A stretch of 6,115 nt of DNA from Bacteroidota bacterium. GTDB taxonomy: Bacteria > Bacteroidota > Bacteroidia > Chitinophagales > Chitinophagaceae. Positions 1 to 6,115 of this stretch are shown here, piece by piece. The stretch is from NCBI GenBank assembly GCA_023433345.1, contig JAEZDA010000092.1, positions 1-6,115 of the forward strand. The letters run 5' to 3'. The position numbers were made by a program, and so were the translations under genes. Numbering within the stretch: position 1 is the first letter of the stretch; the number at the start of each line of letters is the position of its first letter. The notes beneath the pieces were generated by a model, which saw only the letters and a program-made list of their open reading frames with translations, did not search any database and was not told the origin of the DNA.

Positions 1-423
1 TTCATTTGCAGGGATCTCAGCCACCTGAGTGACTACACGAAAAGTATCGGCACACCGTTATACAGGTTATTGAAACAATACCTGCCCGGGCCTTTTACCT
101 TCATTCTGCCCGCAAGCAAGGAAGTTCCGAAGATCCTTCACACAAAAAAATCCACGGTTGGCTTAAGAATACCTGATAATGAGATATGCAGGCATATTCT
201 CGGTGCACTTGGCAATCCAATTCTGAGTGCTTCACTTCCGGGAGAGATGGTGGAAGACTACACAGATCCTGAAATAATGCATGAAAGATTTGGTGACCAG
301 GTTGAGATAGTGATCGATGGGGGAATTGGCGGAATGATCCCCTCAACTATTGTTGACTGTACGCAGGAAGACTGGTCAGTTCTTCGTGAAGGTGCAGGGC
401 AATTTGATCTTCATCAGGTATAG
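1..423 (+). CDS. YciO-like Sua5/YciO/YrdC family protein (3' part, 5' end outside window)
   Basis: The reading frame is open from the first base, so this is the C-terminal 140 residues of a protein that is usually a little over 200 residues in this family. Visible family signatures are LPGPFTFILP (about residues 28-37), STVGLRIPDN, GNPILSASLP and the C-terminal IVDCT...LREGAG block. Sua5/YrdC (TsaC) proteins make threonylcarbamoyl-adenylate for the t6A37 modification of tRNA in the cytoplasm. The segment SASLP stands where true TsaC/Sua5 proteins carry a TSAN-like motif, and it resembles E. coli YciO (LSTSLMLPG), so I place it in the YciO branch, whose cellular role is less certain than that of TsaC. 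The N-terminal nucleotide-binding half lies outside the window and cannot be checked. The last 77 bases are also coding for rnhB on the other strand. Family assignment is firm; the exact function is not. Confidence 0.9.
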   Translation, partial: FICRDLSHLSDYTKSIGTPLYRLLKQYLPGPFTFILPASKEVPKILHTKKSTVGLRIPDNEICRHILGALGNPILSASLPGEMVEDYTDPEIMHERFGDQVEIVIDGGIGGMIPSTIVDCTQEDWSVLREGAGQFDLHQV

Positions 424-1006
424 GAAAATCTCCCAACATCGAAAAAGTTTTTCGATGGTACCGGCATATTCCTTTTTCTCTTATCGCCTCACGGTGCATT
501 GGTGTGCCATAGCCTTTATTTGAATTCCAACCATAAAAGGAAAATTCCTTGTGAAGATTTACCATGTATTCATCCCGATAAGTTTTTGCCAAAACGCTGG
601 CAGCCGCAATCGACATAAATATGCCATCTCCCTTAACAATGCATTTATGTTTTGTATCCTTATATGGCAGGAAACGGTTGCCGTCAACCAAAAGCAAGTT
701 GGGTTTTCGTTTTAATTGTTCAACAGCAATATGCATAGCTTTAAATGAAGCTTGCAGAATATTTATGCGGTCAATTTCATCATTATCTACGAAAGCCACT
801 GAATAAGATACTGCCTCTTTTTCAATGATGGGGCGCAATTCATTTCTTTCTTCCTCGGTTAATTGTTTGCTGTCATTTAAAAGAGGATGATAAAAACTCT
901 TAGGCAAGATAACTGCTGCTGCTACCACTGGCCCGGCAAAACAACCGCGACCTGCCTCATCAAGGCCGGCTTCAACTTTTGTTTTATAAAGGAATGGTCG
1001 TAACAT
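347..1006 (-). CDS. rnhB: Ribonuclease HII
   Basis: This 219-residue protein is a cytoplasmic endonuclease of the RNase HII family, which cuts the RNA strand of RNA-DNA hybrids and starts removal of single ribonucleotides misincorporated in DNA. The sequence shows GLDEAGRG at 14-21 with metal-binding D16 and E17, LVDGN with D108, and VKGDG with D127, matching the four acidic residues of E. coli RnhB almost position for position. IAAASVLAKTYRD follows at 133-145, and the NKGYGT segment holds Y166, the tyrosine that recognises the RNA-DNA junction in this family. The conserved core ends near YHRKTF (188). About 30 further residues form a tail that E. coli RnhB (198 residues) largely lacks, and most of that tail is antisense to the YciO-like gene. 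The ATG at 1006 is the only ATG after the upstream in-frame stop at 1103-1105. No Shine-Dalgarno sequence is visible. Confidence 0.97.
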   Translation of the reverse strand: MLRPFLYKTKVEAGLDEAGRGCFAGPVVAAAVILPKSFYHPLLNDSKQLTEEERNELRPIIEKEAVSYSVAFVDNDEIDRINILQASFKAMHIAVEQLKRKPNLLLVDGNRFLPYKDTKHKCIVKGDGIFMSIAAASVLAKTYRDEYMVNLHKEFSFYGWNSNKGYGTPMHREAIREKGICRYHRKTFSMLGDFPIPDEDQIALHLHEELTSLPAYSQQ

Positions 1007-1011
1007 CAGCG

Positions 1012-1019
1012 CAAAAATA
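1012..1019 (-). promoter_or_regulatory. Possible Bacteroidota -7 promoter element for rnhB
   Basis: On the minus strand the sequence reads TATTTTTG, an exact match to the Bacteroidota -7 consensus TAnnTTTG, with its last base 5 bases before the rnhB ATG. I see no TTG at the expected distance of about 20 bases upstream, so only half of the promoter consensus is present. If it is used, transcription would begin at or very near the start codon and the mRNA would be almost leaderless. This is a consensus match only, in AT-rich sequence, and may be chance. Confidence 0.4.
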
Positions 1020-1089
1020 TCGGCTTCCGTTGAATGCGGGGGCAGCTTTTTTGCACATTTCGTATTAATGCAGGCATGAATGCAGTTGG

Positions 1090-1097
1090 TATCTTTG
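1090..1097 (+). promoter_or_regulatory. Possible Bacteroidota -7 promoter element for ctaA and the patatin gene
   Basis: TATCTTTG matches the Bacteroidota -7 consensus TAnnTTTG exactly and ends 7 bases before the ctaA ATG. No clear TTG lies about 20 bases upstream; the nearest good one, in the T-run ending at 1053, is about 36 bases away, which is too far. Initiation from this element would fall within a few bases of the start codon, leaving no room for a leader with a Shine-Dalgarno site. It is the best promoter candidate for the ctaA-patatin pair. Confidence 0.45.
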
Positions 1098-1104
1098 CAA
1101 GGCT

Positions 1105-2154
1105 ATGAGAAAAATTGGTGAACGCGACAAAGGAATTGCCACATGGCTGTTGATAGGAGTTATTATGATCGTGATCCAGGTATTGATTGGTGGAATCACA
1201 AGACTTACGGAATCGGGCTTATCTATAACTGAATGGAAGCCAATCACAGGGGCCCTCCCTCCGATGAATCATGCAGACTGGGTGACCGAGTTCAATAAAT
1301 ATCGTGAAACCGATCAGTTTAAATATATTAACCAAACCATCTCACTTTCTGATTTTAAGTTTATCTATTTCTGGGAATGGATGCACCGTCAGTGGGCAAG
1401 ATTGCTGGGCCTTGTATTTCTTGCGGGCTTTATCTATTTCCTTGCAAAGAAGAGATTCAAGAAAGGCATGGTGTTGCCAATGGTTATTCTGTTCTTACTC
1501 GGCGCATTGCAGGGATTGATAGGCTGGATAATGGTTAAGAGCGGATTGGTTCCTGAAAAGTACTATGTAGGTCATGTGGAGCTGACCACACATTTCCTCG
1601 CGGCCTTGATACTCCTGGTGTATACTCAATGGTTTGCCATGAGCCTTCTGCCGGCTTTCCAAACAAGAGTTCAATCACCTCGACTGAAAAACTTTCTCCT
1701 TGTAATAATTGTGCTTCTATTTTTCCAATCGGGCTATGGGGGCTTTATGGCGGGGCTTAAAGCAGCGCAAACCGCACCAACGTGGCCTGACATAAACGGA
1801 ACATTTGTTCCTGCAACCATATTTCAACTCCAACCTGCGTGGCTCAACTTTGTAAACAACCCGCTTACTGTTCATTTCGTTCATCGTGGTTTGGCATATC
1901 TGCTGCTCCTTATCATAATTTTATTTTTTATACGTTCTTATCGTATGGCAATAAGGCCGCTATTCGGTCGGCTTCGTCTCGCATTGGTTCTGTTAACATT
2001 GCTCCAGGTGATTTTGGGAATTTTTACGGTGTTAAATGGAACAAATCCGGCAAGGCTGGTTTGGCTTGGAGTGAGTCATCAGTTTGTTGCTATGATGATG
2101 GTGATGACCATCACAGCGCTTCATTATATAACGGTGCGGCGTACACGAGAATGA
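1105..2154 (+). CDS. ctaA: Heme A synthase, CtaA/COX15 family
   Basis: This 349-residue integral membrane enzyme oxidises the C8 methyl group of heme O to a formyl group, giving heme A for aa3-type cytochrome c oxidase. The sequence has about eight hydrophobic segments (near residues 13-30, 98-114, 122-143, 162-180, 195-213, 256-276, 288-309 and 319-341) and the signatures GGITRLTESGLSITEWKPITG at the first loop and EWMHR at 91-95. Four histidines typical of the family's haem sites are in place: H94, H163 (TTH), H260 (FVHR) and H325 (VSHQF). The protein contains no cysteine, so it lacks the loop disulphide of Bacillus-type CtaA and fits the cysteine-free COX15-like class. The ATG at 1105 is the only ATG after an in-frame stop at 1066-1068. 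A patatin gene follows after 7 bases, probably in the same transcript. The gene implies an aerobic respiratory chain with haem A oxidase, although ctaB and the oxidase genes are not in the window. Confidence 0.95.
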   Translation: MRKIGERDKGIATWLLIGVIMIVIQVLIGGITRLTESGLSITEWKPITGALPPMNHADWVTEFNKYRETDQFKYINQTISLSDFKFIYFWEWMHRQWARLLGLVFLAGFIYFLAKKRFKKGMVLPMVILFLLGALQGLIGWIMVKSGLVPEKYYVGHVELTTHFLAALILLVYTQWFAMSLLPAFQTRVQSPRLKNFLLVIIVLLFFQSGYGGFMAGLKAAQTAPTWPDINGTFVPATIFQLQPAWLNFVNNPLTVHFVHRGLAYLLLLIIILFFIRSYRMAIRPLFGRLRLALVLLTLLQVILGIFTVLNGTNPARLVWLGVSHQFVAMMMVMTITALHYITVRRTRE

Positions 2155-2161
2155 TTTTTAC

Positions 2162-4381
2162 ATGAAAAAGCTGTTAACTAACATATTCAGATTCTTCCCG
2201 GTGCAGCTTTTTATTTTGCATTTCAGGAAGTACCAACTTTTACTAATCTTTTGGTTCATTCTTTACAGCACTATCAATGGCGGTTTCTTAAAGAATTTCG
2301 GTGCGGATGCTTTGATGCTTGCGCCGGAGTATATGGGAAAGGTTGATTTTCTCGGCACTCTTATTACCGGCATAGCGATGGGAGTTTTCATAATGAGTTG
2401 GCATATCACTACGTTTATACTTCACAGCAAGCGGTTTAAGTTTCTTGCCACAACTTCGAAACCGTTTTTGAAATATTGTATCAACAACAGTTTGATCCCC
2501 TTCGTTTTTTTAGTGATCTATATCGTTGCACTCATACGGTTCAATGATGATGTTGAACTTAAACCCGCGGGTGAGATAGTTGCAATGGTGGGAGGTTTGA
2601 TACTGGGCATTGCGTTGGTTTGGGGAGTTTCATTCGTTTACTTCTTCGGGGCTGAGAAAACTATTGTGAGAACGATGGCTCCACTTGTTTCCAATCCCGA
2701 ACTGTTTAAAAAACATTTTGCCGACGAGCATGCATGGGCTGAGGATATGGGCCGGCGTGTAAACTTTTATCTCACTTCATCCCTGGGTTTAAGAAAGCCG
2801 CGTAATGTAAGTCATTACCGCCAGGAGTTTATTGAGAAGGTATTCAAGCGTCATCATCTCGCGGCGATAGGTAGTGTAATGCTCGCTTTTTTCTTTCTTG
2901 TAATTGTTGGCTTCCTGCTCGAATATCCATTGTTTGAACTTCCGGCAGTAGCAAGCGTATTGGTCTTCTGCGCTGTGATGATTGCAGTGATCGGGGCGCT
3001 CACTTACTTCCTGCAATCTTGGAGCCTTCCTGCAGCGATCGTTCTTGTAATTTTTATCAACTTTTTGTACAAGCACGAATACATCGATCCGAGAAATAAA
3101 GCTTACGGTCTAAGCTATTCGAAAGATCAACCGCGGCCTGGCTATAATAAACAGTCACTCGCCAGAATGTGTTCACCGGAAAAAATTCAAGCTGACCTTA
3201 GGCAAATGACAAACGTACTCGAACAATGGAAGGCGAGGCAAGCGTCTGATAAGCCGGTGTTGGTTTTTGTGAATGTGAGTGGTGGAGGCCTGCGAAGTGC
3301 AGCATTTGTTTTGAATTCCCTCCAACAGATCGATAGAAAATTGGAGGGAAGATTGATGGATAATACTTTTCTAATCAGCGGTGCGTCCGGTGGAATGCTT
3401 GCCGCCACTTATTACCGTGAATTATACCGGGAAAAAGTGGAAGGAAAAAAGATCGATCTTTTTAACCCCGGCTATGTTGACGATATTTCCGGTGATTTGC
3501 TGAATCCCATTTTTTCTTCCATGATCGCGAGAGATATATTTTCTCCCGCTCAAAAATTTTCTGTTGGAAAGGAAAGGTATGTGAAAGACCGTGGCTACGC
3601 ATTTGAAAAGAAATTATCTGATAATACCCGCGGCCTGTTAAATTTTCAACTGAAGGATATTGCAGAAGCCGAAAGATCAGCGAAAGTTCCCCTGATGATC
3701 TTCAATTCAGTTATTAAGCGTGATGGAAGAAAGTTGATGGTATCAACTATGCCACTGAGCTTTATGATGAAGCCAGTGGATCTTCAAGGGGATACAACCA
3801 CAAGTCCCGATGCTGTGGACTTTTCATCGTTGTTTTCAGACCGCAACCCTATGGATCTGCGCGTATTAACGGCGCTAAGAATGAACGCCACCTTTCCTTA
3901 TGTATTGCCAAATGTTTGGCTCCCAACCGAGCCTGTAATTGATGTGATGGATGCAGGGCTAAGGGATAATTTTGGAATTGAAACAAGTTTGAGATTCATA
4001 GAGAATTTTGAGGATTGGATAAAGGTCAACACTTCGGGAATTTTAATTTTGCAGATAAGGGATAAACTGATAGATAACTGGCAACATCCTTTTGAAACCA
4101 ATTCCCTCACTGATATGCTGGTTAATCCTGCCACGATGTTGCAGCACAACTGGTATAAGCTCCAGGATTATTCTCAAATTGATCAGTACAGTTATTTCAC
4201 TGATTCCGCCGGCTATCCCATTCACCGTGTGAACGTTGTGTACATACCGGAGAAAGAAGATAAAATTGCAGCGCTTAACTTTCATTTATCAGCCCGCGAA
4301 AAAAGAGACGTACAGCAATCTTTTAATCATCCTTTGAATCAGAGAGCCTTGGAAAAGATCGCGACCATTCTTAAACCTTAA
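2162..4381 (+). CDS. Membrane-anchored patatin-like phospholipase
   Basis: The 739-residue protein joins an N-terminal membrane region to a C-terminal patatin-type serine hydrolase domain. About seven hydrophobic stretches are visible, near residues 23-40, 63-85, 110-127, 139-163, 233-254, 260-283 and 287-303, with a basic loop at about 164-232. The lipase domain starts near 365: VNVSGGGLRSA (371-381) supplies the glycine-rich oxyanion element with R378, ISGASGG (405-411) holds the nucleophile S409 in a GxSGG elbow, NATFPYVLP follows at 575-583, and D597 in MDAGLRDNFG is the probable catalytic aspartate of the Ser-Asp dyad. Patatin domains hydrolyse acyl esters of phospholipids and related lipids; the substrate here is unknown. 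The usual DGG or DGA is DAG in this protein, but dyad residues are intact. The start lies 7 bases after the ctaA stop, with no clear Shine-Dalgarno site, suggesting co-transcription. The role of the membrane part is not recognised. The catalytic family call is firm. Confidence 0.9.
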   Translation: MKKLLTNIFRFFPVQLFILHFRKYQLLLIFWFILYSTINGGFLKNFGADALMLAPEYMGKVDFLGTLITGIAMGVFIMSWHITTFILHSKRFKFLATTSKPFLKYCINNSLIPFVFLVIYIVALIRFNDDVELKPAGEIVAMVGGLILGIALVWGVSFVYFFGAEKTIVRTMAPLVSNPELFKKHFADEHAWAEDMGRRVNFYLTSSLGLRKPRNVSHYRQEFIEKVFKRHHLAAIGSVMLAFFFLVIVGFLLEYPLFELPAVASVLVFCAVMIAVIGALTYFLQSWSLPAAIVLVIFINFLYKHEYIDPRNKAYGLSYSKDQPRPGYNKQSLARMCSPEKIQADLRQMTNVLEQWKARQASDKPVLVFVNVSGGGLRSAAFVLNSLQQIDRKLEGRLMDNTFLISGASGGMLAATYYRELYREKVEGKKIDLFNPGYVDDISGDLLNPIFSSMIARDIFSPAQKFSVGKERYVKDRGYAFEKKLSDNTRGLLNFQLKDIAEAERSAKVPLMIFNSVIKRDGRKLMVSTMPLSFMMKPVDLQGDTTTSPDAVDFSSLFSDRNPMDLRVLTALRMNATFPYVLPNVWLPTEPVIDVMDAGLRDNFGIETSLRFIENFEDWIKVNTSGILILQIRDKLIDNWQHPFETNSLTDMLVNPATMLQHNWYKLQDYSQIDQYSYFTDSAGYPIHRVNVVYIPEKEDKIAALNFHLSAREKRDVQQSFNHPLNQRALEKIATILKP

Positions 4382-5280
4382 GGCTTTATCAACGAAAAGG
4401 CATTTTCAATGATATTCACTTCAAGCCATTCAGAAGTTTCTGCAGGCTCTCCGTCGATATGAACCGGAGCCCTGCCGGTATTTCGGATCCGGATGTTCTT
4501 ACATTGGAAATAACTTATGCCAGATGGAGCTTTTACATCTGCAGGATGCATTACTTTTCCCAATTTTAAATGTCTTGCAATCTGGTAGAGAAGGGCTATC
4601 TTATTCATCCGGTTAACTATTACTATATCGAGTAATCCATCGCTCAAACTGGCCATTGGAGCGATCGTTACATGATTACCAAATTGGTTACTGTTAGCAA
4701 TGCTGATGAAATAAGCTTCAGTATTAAGTTTAAAATTTTCCATTTCAACCACAAAATGATAAGGTTTGCTCAGAAGATAGTGGCGGAAGGATTTTTTAAT
4801 GTATGTTATGAGGCCTCTCTTTTTCTCTGTTGCAAAATCATGGGCAATGGCAGCATCTATCCCCACGCCACTGAGCATGCAACTGAATTTACCATTAACA
4901 GAAAAAGCGTCTACCCGTGAGGGTTGGCAGGTCAACGCAACATCGATGGCCTTTTTTGGAGCGTAAGGAATTCCTGCTGCGAAAGCCAAGCCGTTTCCCG
5001 AGCCCATAGGAATGATGCCGAAATTTACTGAGGTGTGGCGAAGGGAAGCGATCGCCTGGCTCACTGTTCCATCGCCACCGCATATGATCACATCGGTAAT
5101 TTCTCCGCGCAAAATTTTTTCCGACACATCCGAATAGTCACCATCTCTTGAAGTTTCCTGAATTTGATAGATGATGTTTTCACCGGTCATCTTGCTGGAG
5201 ATCAAGTTGCGCAACAATTCTTTATTTCCCGTGCCTGAGATAGGATTAACCAGGAATAGTATTGATTTTTCAGGCTTCAT
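4378..5280 (-). CDS. YegS/diacylglycerol-kinase-like lipid kinase
   Basis: The 300-residue protein has the length and motif order of the YegS/DgkB/sphingosine-kinase superfamily, which transfers phosphate from ATP to a lipid hydroxyl at the cytoplasmic face of the membrane. Seen in order: LVNPISGTG (10-18), the nucleotide-binding CGGDGTVSQA (67-76), IPMGSGNGLA (90-99), LSGVGIDA (136-143), LSDGLLDIVIV (212-222) in the beta-rich C-terminal domain, and VHIDGEPAE (273-281). No membrane segment is evident. The GSGNG block is closer to the GSGN of sphingoid-base kinases than to the GTGND of classical bacterial diacylglycerol kinases, so diacylglycerol is not assured as substrate. The gene lies 10 bases downstream of obg and is probably co-transcribed with it. 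It overlaps the patatin gene by 4 bases tail-to-tail. The ATG at 5280 fits the family's N-terminus, where the first beta strand begins a few residues later; no Shine-Dalgarno sequence is seen. Confidence 0.92.
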   Translation of the reverse strand: MKPEKSILFLVNPISGTGNKELLRNLISSKMTGENIIYQIQETSRDGDYSDVSEKILRGEITDVIICGGDGTVSQAIASLRHTSVNFGIIPMGSGNGLAFAAGIPYAPKKAIDVALTCQPSRVDAFSVNGKFSCMLSGVGIDAAIAHDFATEKKRGLITYIKKSFRHYLLSKPYHFVVEMENFKLNTEAYFISIANSNQFGNHVTIAPMASLSDGLLDIVIVNRMNKIALLYQIARHLKLGKVMHPADVKAPSGISYFQCKNIRIRNTGRAPVHIDGEPAETSEWLEVNIIENAFSLIKP

Positions 5281-5290
5281 GAAAGGAAAC

Positions 5291-6115
5291 TCAGGTTGAA
5301 GGATTCAGCAAGGTCCAGAGTTTATCTTTAAGCTCAATGATCCCTTCGCTTGTCACGGATGAAATAAAAACGTGATCGACTTTTTTAGGAAGCTCTTTTT
5401 TGATCGCATTCTTCAACTCTTCATCGAGCATATCAGATTTGCTTATTGCGATGAGAAAGTCTTTTTGCAGCATTTCAGGATTATACTTTTCCAGCTCGTT
5501 CCTTAAAATTTTGAATTCCTTGCTATGATCTTTACTGTCTGCCGGAATTACGAAAAGAAGAACGGCATTTCTTTCAATGTGGCGGAGGAAGCGGTGCCCG
5601 AGGCCTTTACCTTCTGCTGCCCCTTCAATGATACCAGGCAGATCCGCCACGCAGAAACTTCGTCCCTCGCGGTATTCAACCATACCAAGCTGGGGAACAA
5701 GAGTTGTGAATGCGTAATCGGCGATCTTAGGAGTGGCAGCAGTGATTGTACTTAGGAGTGTGGACTTACCAGCATTGGGAAACCCCACGAGGCCTACATC
5801 TGCCAATACTTTTAATTCCAGGATCTTTATACCTTCAACGCCTGGTTCGCCTGGTTGAGCATAATCAGGCGCCTGGTTAGTAGCAGTTTTAAAATTTGAA
5901 TTGCCCAGGCCACCCCGCCCGCCTCTCATCCAGATAACTTCCTGTCCGTCCTCCAATATCTCGGCTTCTTTTTCTCCCGACTCTTCATCGCGGGCAACAG
6001 TTCCTAATGGTACTTCAATAATAATATCCTTTCCATTTTTGCCGGTAGAGTTGTTACCGCTGCCGTTGCCACCGTTTTCTGCAAGAACATTTTTAAAATA
6101 ACGGAGGTGTAAGAG
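5291..6115 (-). CDS. obg: GTPase Obg/CgtA (5' end outside window)
   Basis: The frame is open to the right edge, giving 274 C-terminal residues; by comparison with E. coli ObgE about 54 N-terminal residues are missing. Obg is an essential GTPase that acts on the large ribosomal subunit during assembly and links it to stress signalling. The first part is the glycine-rich Obg fold (AENGGNGSGNNSTGKNGKD, IEVPLGT, RGGRGGLGN). The GTPase domain then shows G1 GFPNAGKS at 111-118 of the fragment, the G2 threonines at 137-138, G3 DLPG at 158-161 followed by EGAAEGKGLGHRFLRHIER, G4 as SKSD at 225-228 instead of NKxD, and G5 SSVTSEG at 252-258. The protein ends directly after the G domain, with no C-terminal OCT or acidic extension. 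A TTG at 5956 begins a shorter possible frame, but the Obg-fold residues continue upstream of it, so it is not the start. The lipid kinase gene follows after 10 bases. Confidence 0.97.
   Translation of the reverse strand, partial: LLHLRYFKNVLAENGGNGSGNNSTGKNGKDIIIEVPLGTVARDEESGEKEAEILEDGQEVIWMRGGRGGLGNSNFKTATNQAPDYAQPGEPGVEGIKILELKVLADVGLVGFPNAGKSTLLSTITAATPKIADYAFTTLVPQLGMVEYREGRSFCVADLPGIIEGAAEGKGLGHRFLRHIERNAVLLFVIPADSKDHSKEFKILRNELEKYNPEMLQKDFLIAISKSDMLDEELKNAIKKELPKKVDHVFISSVTSEGIIELKDKLWTLLNPST

Noticed and set aside
1067..1085. Direct repeat AATGCAG at 1067-1073 and 1079-1085 in the promoter region, considered as an operator.
   Set aside because: Two 7-base copies 12 bases apart in AT-rich sequence can arise by chance, there is no third copy or palindrome, and no regulator gene lies nearby.
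1839..2165. Open frame of 108 codons overlapping the end of ctaA in another frame.
   Set aside because: The ctaA frame carries conserved haem-ligand histidines through this stretch; the alternative product has no family features.
2789..3076. Open frame of 95 codons on the minus strand within the patatin gene.
   Set aside because: It is antisense to membrane segments of a convincing gene, has a composition typical of a shadow frame and no recognisable domain.
4340..4420. Possible intrinsic terminator at the patatin/lipid-kinase junction.
   Set aside because: I found no stem of useful length followed by a T-run on either strand; the genes overlap and leave no intergenic room.
4672..4920. Open frame of 82 codons on the plus strand inside the lipid-kinase gene.
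   Set aside because: It lies wholly antisense to a well-conserved kinase coding sequence, and has no family signature or visible ribosome binding site.
5901..6101. Open frame of 66 codons on the plus strand opposite obg, proline- and serine-rich.
   Set aside because: It is the antisense of the glycine-rich Obg fold, which naturally gives proline-rich opposite-strand frames, and it resembles no known protein.

Overview
The window looks like ordinary chromosome from a member of the Bacteroidota, probably an aerobic and possibly uncultured lineage. The evidence is the match of the protein sequences to that phylum's styles (YciO-like protein, short Obg without a C-terminal extension, membrane-fused patatin), the weak or absent Shine-Dalgarno sequences, and two TAnnTTTG-type -7 promoter elements. 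The assignment is an inference from sequence style, not from a search. No tRNA, rRNA, CRISPR array, insertion sequence or phage gene was seen, and coding density is very high: the only gap over 12 bases is a 98-base divergent promoter region at 1007-1104.

Layout from left to right. The 3' end of a YciO-type Sua5/YciO/YrdC gene (1-423, +) runs tail-to-tail into rnhB (347-1006, -), and the two share 77 bases of coding sequence on opposite strands. After the intergenic region, ctaA/COX15 heme A synthase (1105-2154, +) is followed 7 bases later by a 739-residue protein with an N-terminal multi-pass membrane region and a C-terminal patatin lipase domain (2162-4381, +). That gene meets a YegS/diacylglycerol-kinase-like lipid kinase (4378-5280, -) tail-to-tail, with one TTAA supplying both stop codons. 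The kinase lies 10 bases downstream of the GTPase gene obg (5291-6115, -), whose 5' end is cut by the window edge.

There appear to be two operon-like pairs facing each other: ctaA-patatin on the plus strand and obg-lipid kinase on the minus strand. The first joins haem A supply for aa3-type cytochrome oxidase to a membrane-bound lipid acyl hydrolase. The second joins a ribosome-assembly GTPase to a lipid kinase. The genes may be neighbours simply through compact packing, and only the patatin/lipid-kinase adjacency hints at a shared theme of membrane lipid turnover.

I found no convincing undescribed system. The points most worth a second look are the membrane-fused patatin (with a DAG in place of the usual DGG/DGA motif and a predicted topology that may put the active site outside the cytoplasm), the divergent promoters that would give nearly leaderless transcripts, and the antisense coding overlap at the end of rnhB.
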